From: Pyrrhoderma lamaoense
Taxonomy: Eukaryota; Basidiomycota; Agaricomycetes; Hymenochaetales; Hymenochaetaceae
Length of the DNA: 64,000 bases
NCBI GenBank assembly: GCA_002794735.1
Contig: NBAZ01000006.1
Coordinates: 186,001 to 250,000 of the forward strand
Reading direction: 5' to 3'
Under the pieces are notes generated by a model. The model searched no databases and had not been told where the DNA came from. It worked only from the letters and a program-made list of their open reading frames with translations. Made by a program: the position numbers and the translations under genes. This document shows, piece by piece, positions 23,879-36,087 of this stretch. Position 1 is the stretch's first letter. Each line of letters begins with the position of its first letter.

Positions 23879-26138
23879 ATGATGTCTACACCTTTAAATA
23901 TGGGGGTGGACAATGATATCACTAGTCAAACCAAAATAACCGAAATCAATAACATCGATAAACTTGGCGACAATACCCTCGTACATATTGAATCAAATAA
24001 AGAAGTCAAAGAAAGGGAATCTGAAATTGAAGAGGACTCTGATGGAGGGCTCCCTGGATGGTCAACAGTGGTCTCTTCGTAAGCTCCGAGTTTAGCTCGG
24101 GTTGCCGAGATCATCCGAATAATCCCAATAACGTCTCTTTAGATTTCTCATTGAATTCACAGGGTCTGGGTTTGTACTTTTTTGCCTTGATTCTTTAGTA
24201 TATTACTCATGAAATTTAGGTATGTCCTTGCGTTTGGAGTATACCAAGGTTCGTATAGATCATCATCTGATAATCAATTAAATACCAACCCGACGAATAT
24301 AGATTTTTATGTGCGGCAGTATTTGAAGACAAGTACAACGACGCAGATAAGGTATAAAAGATTACAGTATGAGTTACAGCTGTTATGTTCATAATATACT
24401 GTAGTTGGATAGGCACCACTCAGGTTTTCTTTTCGTCGATTATGGGACTACTTGTTGGGCCTCTTTTTGACAAAGGCTATTGGTAAGTGCAATGTACCAA
24501 GAATACTTCATATAGGGACTTTTCACATGTGTTGCAGTTATCATCTTATAATTACGGGATCCGTAATTCACGTTGTTAGTTTGTTCTTACTATCATTAGC
24601 CCGGCCAGAAAGTTACTACCAAGTAATGCATGAGCTTCTTTCGAATACCATTTCTGTATTTTTGCTAACGTATAGTGCATTTTGACCGTGGTTTAAAGGT
24701 ATTACTCGCACAAGGCATGGGACTCGGTGTCGGCGCAAGTATCACTCATCTTCCTGCGATCGCTGTGCTTGCACATCATTTCAGACAACCACATACACGA
24801 GTACGTGTTATGGGAGTCTCTGTCGCCGGAAACTCTATTGGGGGCTTGTGCATCCTATCATGCTCAACTACCTGTTGAATGGGAAGGATACTATACGAAC
24901 CTGTTTCAAGAAAGGAGTTTTGGCAAGTGCGGGACTTATCACTGGTCTTCGATTGCTTGCAATTGCGCTTTTGAGAACGAGATATCCCAAGAAGCCAGAA
25001 AAGAAACCGGAGGATGGTGGTAGAGATGGGGATTGTGATATTGAGGATAAAATAAATCCCAAGAAGTCTACAGAATTCAGGAACATGATCAAGAAACTCG
25101 CGTCGGACTGGCCTTACGTGTACTTTGTGCTTGGGTAGGTAATTGCATCATTATTAAGGATTCAGAAAGGGCGAGATCATAGAAATGATAATTCTTACTC
25201 GCAGGTATATTCTATTTGGCATTGCCTTTATTTTTCCTCCTTTCTATCTCCAGCTAGATGCAAGAAAGCACGGACTTGACCCTACATTTACCTTCTATAC
25301 AGTAAGCTTTCTCTAGAATTTTCAATTCCATAAGACTATGCACTTACTTGGAACTTATACGTAGTTATCAATCCTCAACGGATCTTCTGTCATAGGCCGT
25401 CTTATTCCCGGATTCTTTGTACAAAAAACTGGACTTGCGAATATGTACATATTCTTCTCCCTTATAGCCACGATTACGCTATTCTGTATGTTTGCGATCA
25501 AGACAGTAGCGGGAGTTGTTGCATTCGCGACGATCTATGGTTTTATTTCCGGATCATGTGAGCCTGAAGTCCCTCCCCGTCATCCTGACTCTTCTTAGCG
25601 AAGGCTGAGTGCTAATGCCTTCTCAGCTGCGGCTCTCTTTGGTCCGATGTTGGCTTTTTTATCCGAAGGTCCAGCCGAGATTGGGTGTGTCAAATCTTAT
25701 TTTCTGTGAGACACGAAGCCTTATTCCTGACAAACATAATCTTAGTACCAGAATGGGGGTTTGTTATGCAGCTGGAGGTATCGCTACTTGCTTACTTGGA
25801 TCCATGGTTATTCGGTTACTCACTCACCTTATAAATTTAATCCGTTCGCAGGGATAGCGAGTCTTATTGGTATGTTATACTTATTGATCTTTATGCGTTT
25901 TCTTACTCACTACTCCTCTAAAGACACACCATTGATAGGTGCCTTACTTACATCAAGATTTATCTGGTGGAGGCCGGCTGTGGTCGGTGGGGTATGTGAT
26001 AAATTGATGTCTTCTTTGTTGATATTAATCGCTCAATAGTGTATTTGTGTTGTTGGATTAATGGCGCTTATTGCAGCAAGGCTTGCCCTTGGAAGGCGTA
26101 TGATCACCTACAATGGAATGTCAAGGAAAACAATGTAA
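23879..26138 (+). CDS. Monocarboxylate transporter-like MFS carrier, copy 1 (one-base frameshift at ~24847)
   Basis: A many-exon gene with short introns, tracked from MMSTP at 23879 to a stop at 26138. The acidic cytosolic N-terminus ends in DSDGGLPGWSTVV, the family's entry to TM1. Then come FGVYQ, the helix-2/3 loop GPLFDKGYW, SLARPESYYQ, GLGVGASITHLPAIAVLAHH, and after the large basic loop (RTRYPKKPEK) FPPFYLQLD, LNGSSVIGRLIPGFF and LLTSRFIWWRP. These are the landmarks of fungal MCT (SLC16-like) 12-helix carriers. At about 24847 one base is missing between SIGGL and HPIMLN; otherwise the frame is intact. It probably moves a carboxylate or aromatic acid across the plasma membrane. It ends 308 bp from the stop of copy 2, tail to tail. 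Confidence 0.85.
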
Positions 26139-26445
26139 GTTTAACACCATTCATTGTTGTCTCATTAGTTATCTTCTTACGTCTGTACACAATGGTCCTT
26201 TATAGATTCGGATGTTCCGTAATATAGGGTAAACAGTATATCGTTTGGTCAAGAAGCCCGAGAACTCGTGCGTAGGCTTACAAACGTTCGTCTAATCAGC
26301 TAATCAGGTCCATGAGGTTGATCGTGTATTTAGAGATTGTCACCCTTTAACAATGTGTTGCGTAATTATATTCCAGATTCTATCTTATGTCATACAAATC
26401 ATCAGGAGTAAGTAAGTTTGGGTCATCAATTTTCGTGGAAAGCAT

Positions 26446-28649
26446 TCAGATAAGCCAAAAAGAACCCTTTCTTTTTCCAAGAATGATTCTACAAAATGTG
26501 AAAGCGACTAAGCCTATTACACAGAGACTCTACAAACAAAGTAGATCATTAGTATCCTTATATCAAAGTGTGTAAGAGTTTCTTTGAAAAAGATAGCTCA
26601 CACCACTGAATATGATTGGCCTCCACCAGATGAACCTTGATGTAAGAAGAGCACCAGCGATGGGTGTACCTGGGAAAGTAAATGAGTATTATACTCGAAA
26701 GTACTTGTGAACCCGAGGACGTACCGATGAGACTTCCTATACCTGTTTAACAACAAAATTTCAGTTTCGGGAGGAGATAATGAACTAAGAAAACAACGTA
26801 CCTGAGAAAGCGAAGCACATTCCCATCCTCGCTCTAAATTTTTATAAATACAAGTTACATTGATACACTGACTCAAGATATGTTTACCCTATCTCCGTCG
26901 GCCCCTCTGCCAAAAGTGCGAGCATTGGACTCATGAGAGTAATAACTAGATAATTATTTCAGAAACAAATTCGTTCGATATACAGAAGGACATACATGAC
27001 CCAGACCAGAATCCATAGAATGCTGCAAATACAGACACACCAGCCACTGTCCGCACGGCGATCATACCGAATATTACAATGGTTGCACTGAGTGTGGAGA
27101 AAATAAACATATTCGCTACTCCAAGCAGCCTCGCAAAGAAACCCGGCATTAGTCTGCCGAAGAAGGAGAACCCGTTGAGAATTGAAAGCTATAAAGTCAA
27201 GGAAGTTGAGAAAGGGACTGAACTATCTTATGGTGCAAATAAGTGAAGTAAAGACTAACTGAGTAAAAAGCAAATGTAGAGTCTAGACCATGTTTGATTG
27301 CATCTAACTGGAGATAAAAGCTCGGAAAGAAGAAAACGTTTCAAAAGAACCATCCTAATATCGATTTAGTCACAACCTTATAAATTGTATTTCAGTTTTC
27401 GTTGAAAACTCACCCAAAAACAAAAAGGACGTAAGGCCAATCAGATGCAAACTTTTTGAAGGTGATACCTAGCTTCATGGGCTTTCTTTCATGGTCCTCC
27501 TTATCTTCAATATCTCTATTCATATCATTTGTAGTTCCACTTTCAAGCTGTCGCCTAACTCTCTTAGGGTACTTCGTTCTCAATAATATTACTGCAATAG
27601 CCTGCATTCCGACACGAGGCCTGCACTTGCACGGACACCACGAGCAAAGCTAGCTTGATATCTGATGATCCATGAAAAAGATAATTCAGCATAATTGGAT
27701 GCAATAATCCTCCAAGGGAGGACCCTGCAACTGCAATACCCATTGCTCTGGCACGGGAATGAGGCTGCCGGAAATGGTGGGCTAGCACAGCCATAGATGG
27801 TAAATATGAGAGGCTCGAGCCTATCCCAACGCCGAGTCCTTGAGCCAAGAAAACCTTCCGTACGAAACGATGTTTATATATAGCAATCAGAACACAAATC
27901 CACAGCCCAAAGGCTTACCTGGTAGTATTGCTCCGGTTTAGCTAGTGAAAGCAAGAATAAGCTAACGACAAGAATGACTGAGCCGGCTCCTATGAGTTGG
28001 TAGCTAGTTGGCCTTGCATGAATATTGTCCGTATAAGTAAAGTTATATACTAGTAGACTAACCAATAACCTTTATCAAACAGAGGTCCAGTGAAGAGACC
28101 CATGGTTAGCATGAGGAACGTTTGGGAACTTCCAATCCAACTAATCCGTTAGATATTGTCAATAGAAAATAGTGGCGGGAAAGTATCTAAGGATTACTAC
28201 CTGATTTGTGAAGATGTACTCGTCGTTAAGTACTCTCTGACATAAAAGTCTATGTGTTCATTAGAATAGCTACAAACAAGCTGAAATTAGTACAAACCTT
28301 GGTATACTCCGAACGCATTTGCATATCTAGATTCGATTTGAGTATTGAATGAAACAAGATCTTGGCTAAGTTCAGTACCCAAATCCCGTGGACTGTATAA
28401 TGAAACTATATAGATCCGTCGGATAAAACACTTAAAAAACTCATATCGGGACTTCGGAACTTACGCCGAAAGCACTGTCGCCCATGCCCAGAAACCCCCG
28501 TCCGAGTGGTCCTCCCCTATGTTATCCACTGAAGGTAGTCTTTCCGCGGTGATTCCAGATGAGTTTGCCTCAAGATTTTTAGTACATCTTCCTAGTTCAA
28601 TGGTTTCGTTTCTTGAATCATGATCCTTACACTTCTCTCGGGATGACAT
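26446..28649 (-). CDS. Monocarboxylate transporter-like MFS carrier, copy 2 (frameshifts at ~27650 and ~27610)
   Basis: The start is taken as MSSREK at 28649, with the stop at 26446. The N-terminus ends in DGGFWAWATVLSA. FGYANAFGVYQ follows, then SLAKPEQYYQ, AQGLGVGIGSSLSYLPSMAV, GGLLHPIMLNYLFHG, LGITFKKFASDWPYV, GTPIAGALLTSRFIWWRP and a basic C-terminus. Exon structure and sequence are close to copy 1 (for example VLAHHFRQPH in both), so the two are a tail-to-tail duplicate pair. Two single bases appear to be missing in the central loop; both frames resume family sequence straight after. The role is as for copy 1; the substrate is unknown. Confidence 0.85.
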
Positions 28650-29440
28650 ATGGGGACGAGTTTTTGAAAATACTTGATGAGAGGAAAAGGGTAAAAAAAT
28701 ACGAACTGCATAGCAAGTCGTAATATAATATGGGATTCGATCATTCGTCACGGAGATGAGGGCATCGTGTGACTATAATTTTTTAGCCTTGAAACTCTGT
28801 ACGAAGGACGTACAGAAGATCCGAACGGAAAAACGTCGTCTGGACTGAGCGTTTGTTTTGTGGATGAGAAAACTGACTATGTCTCAGATTTGTACCTTGA
28901 AAACTTGTGTACAAGAGTTGTCTTCGTACAAATTTTGTTCAAGTTGCATTACGCGCTTGAATCAGCACCATGCACATTTAGTATCGGATTAACTAGCTAT
29001 ACTGAGTTTCTCACCCCTTTGAAACGGCTACATTTTAGCCTTCTTCTTATATCCGGGTACTGTTCCACGAAAAACCATTCTCGCGCGTTTCTATGTTTAG
29101 AGAAGAAGTTAGATAAAGTAAAAAAAATGATAAGATAAGTAGTCATACTAAAAATTCGAATTTTCTAAAAATATCAGTGGGAATAACCTAGAAAGGAAGG
29201 TCTCTGGTAATTTTAATCTAATCTTAGAAAAAAAATAGACTTGGTGAAAACCATCATGAGTACGACGGGGAAGAAAGTCGCTTGTGGCTTGCTCGCCACT
29301 GGAGCGGCCCAACGGCAAAGACACATGTTCTTACTTCTTAACAGCCCCTAAATCAGCACCTTAAACTCCGAGCGTCCCCCTCCGTGACCTTCGTTGACGA
29401 CAACGACTACACTCAGGCTCATGTTTATCTTACCGAGGTC
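28650..29440. other. Upstream region of MFS copy 2, no gene supported
   Basis: Short ORFs only (longest about 96 codons, partly the 5' leader of MFS copy 2). A GC-richer segment begins about 29250. Confidence 0.4.
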
Positions 29441-29443
29441 AAC

Positions 29444-30227
29444 ATGAGCAACGTTCAACGCGCGAAAAGCCAGTTGAACTATCGTTCAGACACAAAATTC
29501 TAAGCATCAATTCCAGTGGCGAGAAGCTGGCGAGCCCTACTATATCAAACAGTAGTAGCGGTAGTAGCATTCGAGGGACAAAGGTAATTGGATCTGCATT
29601 CTTTGTTAAATGTTGGCAAGTTGATTAGAGAATCTTACTTTGCTATTCCAGTTTATTACCGTCTCTGTGCGATCTACCTTCATTCTATTATCATATACTT
29701 TCTAAATCATCTTAATCAGTGACTTACAATGCTCCATATCCCTCCTTCTACCCCATTGATAATGAAGATGTTTCCTTATCATTCATTCACGCCACTCGCA
29801 TCCCTCCCCAGGGCTAGCATCTGACTATCTGGTTCATATATGTTCTCGTGAGCGTATACACTATTCGCGCGCCAAACTTTTCACCTCGTCCCGAACAAGA
29901 GCAACATCGGTGTACTCTTCATCCTTATCCGCTCATGAAAGAAAGAAACAAGCACTTCCTGATGACCCGGCTTACATGCTTGCTCCCCCTGTTGAACCGT
30001 TGCGTCTAGTGACAGGAGGATGCGGAATGTCAAGAGCGAACCCCCTCGTGCTTTACCTCGATATGGATCCTAGTATGGACCGAACAACGGCCGCACATCC
30101 TATAAGCGGATTAGAAAGAGCGGGGCGGAAGTTTGCAAAAGTTGTGCAACGAGTAGCTGATGTTATAGTTGGTGGATTGACGGTGTGCTTTGGATCGATA
30201 CAGAGAGTCCCTAAAGGGATGGAGTAG
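29444..30227 (+). CDS. Hypothetical small protein, 5' exon uncertain
   Basis: The firm part is an open frame from about 29800 to TAG 30225. It has normal composition and ends in a conserved-looking segment, ISGLERAGRKFAKVVQRVA, followed by a short hydrophobic run and FGSIQR. A CAG acceptor lies at 29813. A C/T-rich stretch with GT...AG signals (29586-29813) and a possible ATG at 29444 suggest a first exon, but I could not join the phases. No domain is recognised. It is GC-richer than its surroundings, which favours a real gene. Confidence 0.4.
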
Positions 30228-30862
30228 ATTCCCTAGATCTTTTCAGGTAAATTTCACATCCGTTTCTAATTACCGAAAGCTTATCAGCTAGTATGTCTAC
30301 AGTCCGATATACCCGTGGGTTACATTCCTGAACTTTCTCACTCATATTAATACCTAGAAACGTCATCTCTAACTCGTCTATCTCATACTAACATATCGGA
30401 ATTTTCATGTTTGTATACTGCATATGGCTAACTTTTTTGTTGCATCAACAATATTTTGGACTCACCCATCATTTTTAGTTCCTAGTCTCAATGATTTGAC
30501 CCTCAAAAATCCTTCTCGTACCTTATTCTATGCATCCTTTGTATCTCTTATCAATTTGTATACAATTGCCGAGTTCCAGCATTGGGCTCCTTAGGGTGCG
30601 ATACACATTTTTACCTCTCCTGAATTTACTTAGATATCTACTTCGTAAATATATGAAGACAAATATAGTGTCTCTTTTGAAGGCGGCGCTATCGCTTTTC
30701 ACCCTGAAAGGGTAGTAGAAAAAACAACTACTTAGACACATCATATCTCTGTTTCGGATACCTACTTGGTACACGCAAATATTCTCAAATAACATGACAA
30801 TAATTGGTCCATAACTTCGAAGTCCTATCAATATCTATCATCTGAAAATGATTTATTTCGGG

Positions 30863-32315
30863 CTATCCGCAAACTAAATCGGTAGGAAGACGACTAGGTT
30901 CTGCACATGGCTTTCCAGAAAAACGTTCGAAAACTTCAACGAACAATTCAGAGTCCTCCGCTCCAGAGATGGCATATTTCTGTCGAAATCCATGATGCAG
31001 TTAGAGAGAGTGATTGAGCACTTGATTTAAAAAGGTATAATAGAAGAAGCTGATGGAAGTCAATACGAAAAAAGAAACGGATTACAAGCTCCGATTGAAA
31101 TCAACCAATCAGAATGACAGAGGATGGAACAAAAGCCACAGATTGAGGCGCAGTGACTTCATTGAAGGCATAAAGAGAGCTGGATAGCAGAATATGATGT
31201 AGAAAGAACTACGTACATTATTTAGGATGAAGTATGGGACACCAGTGACTCCTAATGCTTGTGCCTTGTGTATCTCTGCTTGGACCTCCTAAAAATAATG
31301 TGATCAAATTAGAATTTTACGCATTTTGACATGCTTGATACTATACTAGGAAGGATGAGGACAAAGTATACTAGGGACATGTTACCTTTGTCTTCGCATC
31401 TGACTCTAGCCATAATCTTGCTTCATCAGGGTTATGAAAAAGCCCCGCAGCGGAAGCTTGTGTAGATAGGAACTCAATGTCTCCGATATCTATGAAGAAA
31501 TTTAGTACCCTTGAGTTTGTATGGCCACCCTAGAGTTCCATTTCATATCATACTATATCATCTAATTACCTTGTTCGCGTTCAAAATAACCATTAAAGAG
31601 CCTTTCCTGATGTACGCTGTAGATTCAAAGAGAGTTACTGTGATTGGCAAATGACTTACGACAATGTTTTTTTGCATTTCTTGGCCCCCTTTCTCATACG
31701 CGAAAGCGATTAGCCTATGGGACCTGAGCATACAGAGACCTCACTTAGTAAGACGATAATTTTAATTAAAAAATTATTATATACTTAGTTGTTTGCCTGA
31801 CGTTTCCGCCATATGAGCTACGAATGACGAAGGTCAGCTGGTCTACTCAAATTACCCCATTTCGGACAAAGAATCGCACAAGTTTATACCGCACTCCTTT
31901 CCACGCTCAATCATCATTTTCTCCAAGGCAATTGCGCGCTCCTTTCCAAATTTAACGCTATATCGGTCGCGCTTATTCACTGGGCTGTATTATATTGATT
32001 AATTCAAGTCAGATATCGTAATTTGTAATAAGTGACAATTTAGAAACGGAAGTAGATACTCACTTATCTTCAGTGAGCGTTGGGTCAAGAAGGAATGGGT
32101 GAAATTCAACCTCGAAATCGAGGTTCAAACCCTTCTCTTTGCCATGTTTATTGCTCGGTCCAATTTACGTTTCCCAATATAACAGAACGGGCAGATAGAA
32201 TCCTATAATTAAGGAGAAATGTAAGACCATGGAGTCATAATCAGATAGCGACAATAAACCTTACAGAAATGACATCAATCTTCAGTTTCTTGTGTGTGAA
32301 TGGTTCGTTAGACAT
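30863..32315 (-). CDS. DsbA-family thioredoxin-fold oxidoreductase/isomerase (FrnE-like) (one-base frameshift at ~32139)
   Basis: Nine exons: 32265-32315, 32064-32202, 31880-31984, 31785-31817, 31660-31723, 31570-31606, 31386-31489, 31217-31288 and 30863-30979. With one A added near 32139 the sum is exactly 241 codons (240 residues). The N-terminus has the strand-plus-CPFC motif (DSICPFCYIGKRKL) of DSBA/HCCA-isomerase proteins. EVEFHPFLLDP, NVRQTTKSHRLI, LFNGYFEREQDIGD and GVTGVPYFIL complete the fold; the last contains the cis-proline before the buried strand. Known relatives include bacterial FrnE of polyketide clusters and 2-hydroxychromene-2-carboxylate isomerases. The cytosolic role here is unproven. 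Intron 8 (30980-31216) is long for this genome. Confidence 0.87.
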
Positions 32316-34119
32316 ATTGTGGGGTATACGGTGAGTCGTTGTACAAAATCGGCCCTAAAAAAAGAGTTTAGTAGCTCTGTGTGGAATAACTGATTGATTG
32401 AGTAAAAGGCGGGTATCAGCGAAAAAGGCTTTCGACAAAGGCTATAAACAGGGGATATAAGAAAGGATTAACAAATGACTTTATAATAAATAGGCGTTTT
32501 ACTAAGCTGAAGTCCACTTTTCGGAGCGGGGCGAATGTGCTGAGTGATGCCGTCATTTCTGCTTACGCGTCCCAAACCAATGAAGCCACCAAACGAGCCA
32601 CCGTCTCTTTTTCTGTTTTGACAGGTATTGAGAGCGTATTGGTTGTTTATTATAAAATGAGCGAATCAATCATACTCCTAACTGTCGTTAAAGTTATCAA
32701 AGTTCGACAAGATTCCATACACACAGTCATGACAAAGATGTGAACATAGAAGTTTGTTCATATTCCTTACCAATGAGCAAGATGGATATTATGGACTTAC
32801 TTATATTGGTAGATGTATTGCAATAATGCCAGCTCACTAATGAGACCAACGGCCGTTGTTTGTACGGCGTCCGAGACAGGATCAGCATGTCTAATACTTT
32901 CGACTTTTTCCATGTTACTACCATGATCATCTTGTGCTACAGGAATAGCTTACTGATACCAGGAACCCGAATATAAAACGGTACGGTTCCACGTTTGAGC
33001 TCATGTGTGTCCAGGTCATAACCACCTATATTGTAGAGAACATTGAGAAGATATCAAAAGCAAGTTCCGTCACAGAGCGCCGTTACCTGGCAAAGAAGTA
33101 GTATAGCTATCAACCTTACTTGGATTCAGATTTATACATTAATTAATACAGCTGACCTATACAACAAAGGCATGGAATCCTCGAACATAAGGCTATCACA
33201 AAGCGTCGGTCACATGTAGCCGTGCTCTTTCTGATCTGATGCTACTACAAATGATAGTCATGATAGGCTATCAATTACTCTTATTCGTGCTTGCAGATCT
33301 CCACAAAAACTTCTCTTCTTCTAGTTCATGCGCTTAAGTTTCTCTTTCTCGACTTTTTAATAGAATATTACTATTAAGAGACGGTGGAATACGCTCTAGG
33401 AAGATGCACTGCAAACGCAAGATATCCAAATTTGTATTTTCCTCAAGTTGATCCAAATGCCATAAGAGGACATGAGATGATGTAGTAGGATGCCCATTCG
33501 TGACGCGCGTCTAACTTCCCCCTTATCATCTTATTACAACTACTCTGCTCGTAGCAATAGGTTCTGTACGTCCTGGGTGGTGTGTTTGGCATCCATTGCG
33601 GTGACATACATCGTTTAGAACATACTCGGTCTATGTGCGTCAAATAATTGCCGTAAGCGTGTACTGCATACAACTACATTGGTCCCAAGTCGGTGAAGGC
33701 ACGCTAGAAGCCAGACTTCGGAACTAAATATGCTACTGAGAAGAGAGCAAAACGAATCTAGTCCTATTAGCCAGGGTCAGCCGTCTAAGGCTAATGGCGT
33801 CCACGTTCATTCATCATCTAAAAGTGAGTTCTCGGATCAGTCTTTGTATATTATCTTCTAGATTCAGGCTATGCTTCAACATCTGACGCCCACCAATGAT
33901 ATCAGGATCCAACTGGAGGCAACAAGTTGTGCGAGATCAACTTGGGCATACGTCTCATGCAGGCTCCCAGAGTAGATCTATCAGCCCACCCATCAGACTC
34001 CCTGTATGTGTCTTGTAACACTATGTTCCATCTTTAACCACTAATACCCATTCACCTTATTTCGTTGTGTCTGTAAATCCACGCGTAAATCTACATACTT
34101 TCCGGACTTTCTCTGACAG
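32316..34119. other. Region between divergent DsbA-like and monooxygenase genes
   Basis: Mostly AT-rich with short ORFs. A minus-strand stretch (about 32500-33040) looks partly coding and is listed separately. The final 300 bases before 34120 are C/T-rich on the plus strand and are probably the monooxygenase promoter. Confidence 0.35.
32500..33040 (-). CDS. Possible exons of an unrecognised gene
   Basis: On the minus strand, around 32970-33030, the frame reads GYDLDTHELKRGTVPFYIRV. Around 32815-32905 it reads SDAVQTTAVGLISELALLQY, ending at a GTAAGT donor. Around 32500-32620, after a CAG acceptor, it is a Gly-rich KRDGGSFGGFIGLGR segment. The three pieces have protein-like composition and splice signals but no family I know, and I could not find a start codon. 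It may be a decayed or partly mis-sequenced gene. Confidence 0.25.
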
Positions 34120-36087
34120 ATGTCCGCGCTACCGCGTCTCGCGTCTCTCAAACTTCGCTTTGTTATCGTTGGAGGATCGCTCGGTGGCCTTGCTGCTGCA
34201 TTTGCGCTTGCTCGAGCTGGCCACAGAGTTCATGTTCTTGAGCAAAAAAGCTCTCTCGTCGAGGTACGTTTCGTCGTGCTGTTTTACCGAGTTTACACGG
34301 CTAGAACATAAGTTGATTTGGAAAATTTGTATACGAACAAATCCATGAACTTTTATATTGACCCGACTCTGTATTCGTTATCACACTTGTGAAGAACGCA
34401 TGTGGTATACGTATACCACCAAACTTGGCTCGCATTTTAGAGCGATGGGGAATAGGGAAGGAGTTCAAGGACAAAGCAATTCTCTGTAAAAAGCTGACTT
34501 TCCGGAAGCGTAAGGTTATTTCCATTCTTAGGGGAGAAGCAGGTTTTGATACATTTTTTAGTTTGCACAGGGGAAATTCTTGGACACCTCGAGTACAAGG
34601 AAGAAGTTATGAAGGTCTTGGAAGCTGATTTCTGGCTAATGCATGTGAGTTCGGCGTCGATTGGAACACATGAAAAGTTATGACTAATCCATGACTAATT
34701 CTGGACCTTCCTACAGTACTCCGATCTTCTTGAAATACTCTACTCTCTCGCAATTTCCGCGGGGGCTGTTGTCCAGTTTGGGTCAGAAGTCACATCGGTC
34801 AATCCAGAAACACCTTCAGTTACACTTTCGACCGGGGAAATACTTACAGCAGACCTAATTATTGGTGCAGATGGCTATCATTCTATCTGTCAGCGGTTGA
34901 TCGAAGATGCTATTGTCAAGGATGGGGGTGAAAAGCATGAACGTATAGACAGCGGTACCGTAGTGTATAGTATGAATGCTGACATCTCGGACGTAACTGA
35001 GGAGGACGATCCTGAGTTATACGAGTTTATCAATAAACCAGAGTGGACCGCATTCGCCGGTCCATACGTTTCTGTCTTGACTTCGCCTTCAGTAAGCATG
35101 TCATATCATTCCACTTTCTTATATTCTAAGTCAGATTCCGTGTAGAGAGGCTATAAAGAATTTAGCATTCAAATCTTCAATCCTGATGTTCCCGGAACTT
35201 ACGACACTTGGGACAAAGTCGTGCCCGTTGAAAACATCGTCACAACTAACTTCCCTAGAGTGTAAGATGACTGTTAAAATATAACATTTTTTCATGTTCT
35301 AAATTCACATAAAACAATCTACCAGACTTTTGGAACTTATTCGTCGATCGCAAACAGCTATGGAGACCAAATTTGTAAAGCGGAGAATTGAAGATTGGAT
35401 TCATCCAAATTCGAAAATTGTCCTTTTGGGAGAATCAGCGCATCCACAAATTGTGAGTCCAGGATAGTCGAAGCTGCCGCTTACATGCTAAACCATAATG
35501 TGTAGCCCTCTTCGACACATTCGGGCTCTCTCGCTGTAGAAGATGCGGCTGTTCTTGGTGCAATATTTGCAAGGTTGAGGACAGGCGATCAAATTCAAAA
35601 TTTTTTGCAAGCTTATGAAGAGCTCCGTATTGAACGTTGCTGGGATATTCAGAAATCAGAGAGTGATAATAGCGCATCAGTGATGCTCCCTGATGGACCG
35701 AAACAAGAGGAACGTGATCGCTCGATGCGCGAAGCCGCTAAGCTTGAATCTGGTGGCTGGGACGAGGCTATGTTCCGGCATCTGTGGGAAAATATCCGTA
35801 TCCTGTTTGCATATGACCCTGAAGAAGATGCGGAGGAGTGGTGGCAACGTTGGGGCATACTTCGTGAGCATGCAGAAAGTGGCTTTGGACTTGGAAAACC
35901 CTGCATCGATATCGAGGAAATTGGTAGCGATCAAGACGATAAAACAGAATCATACATAGGGAACAGATATACCAAATTTGGGGATATCTTTGATCTTTAT
36001 GACTCGGAAGAAGAATTTTCTTTGGTGAACAACCACTTCTCACTGACGCGTGCTGTTACTTTCATTGTTGAATCATCTCAGTGTTAG
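34120..36087 (+). CDS. FAD-dependent aromatic monooxygenase (salicylate hydroxylase-like)
   Basis: Seven exons: 34120-34263, 34395-34509, 34571-34644, 34717-35091, 35146-35261, 35326-35452 and 35506-36087, giving 510 residues with all phases matching. The N-terminal Rossmann motif is VIVGGSLGGLAAAFALARAG, followed by an acidic residue at the end of strand 2 (VHVLEQ). The ribityl-binding DG motif is LIIGADGYHS, and the later GD-type motif is VLLGESAHPQ, with Glu in place of the usual Asp. IRIPPNLARIL is typical of the salicylate 1-monooxygenase group. Such enzymes hydroxylate or oxidatively decarboxylate phenolic acids with NAD(P)H. Intron 1 (131 nt) is long. It sits between the DsbA-like and halogenase genes, which fits a pathway role. 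Confidence 0.88.

Noticed and set aside
23879..28649. Copies 1 and 2 of the MFS gene as pseudogenes
   Set aside because: Only single-base gaps break otherwise complete, well-spliced frames, and the same kind of gap occurs in probably essential genes, so sequence error is preferred.
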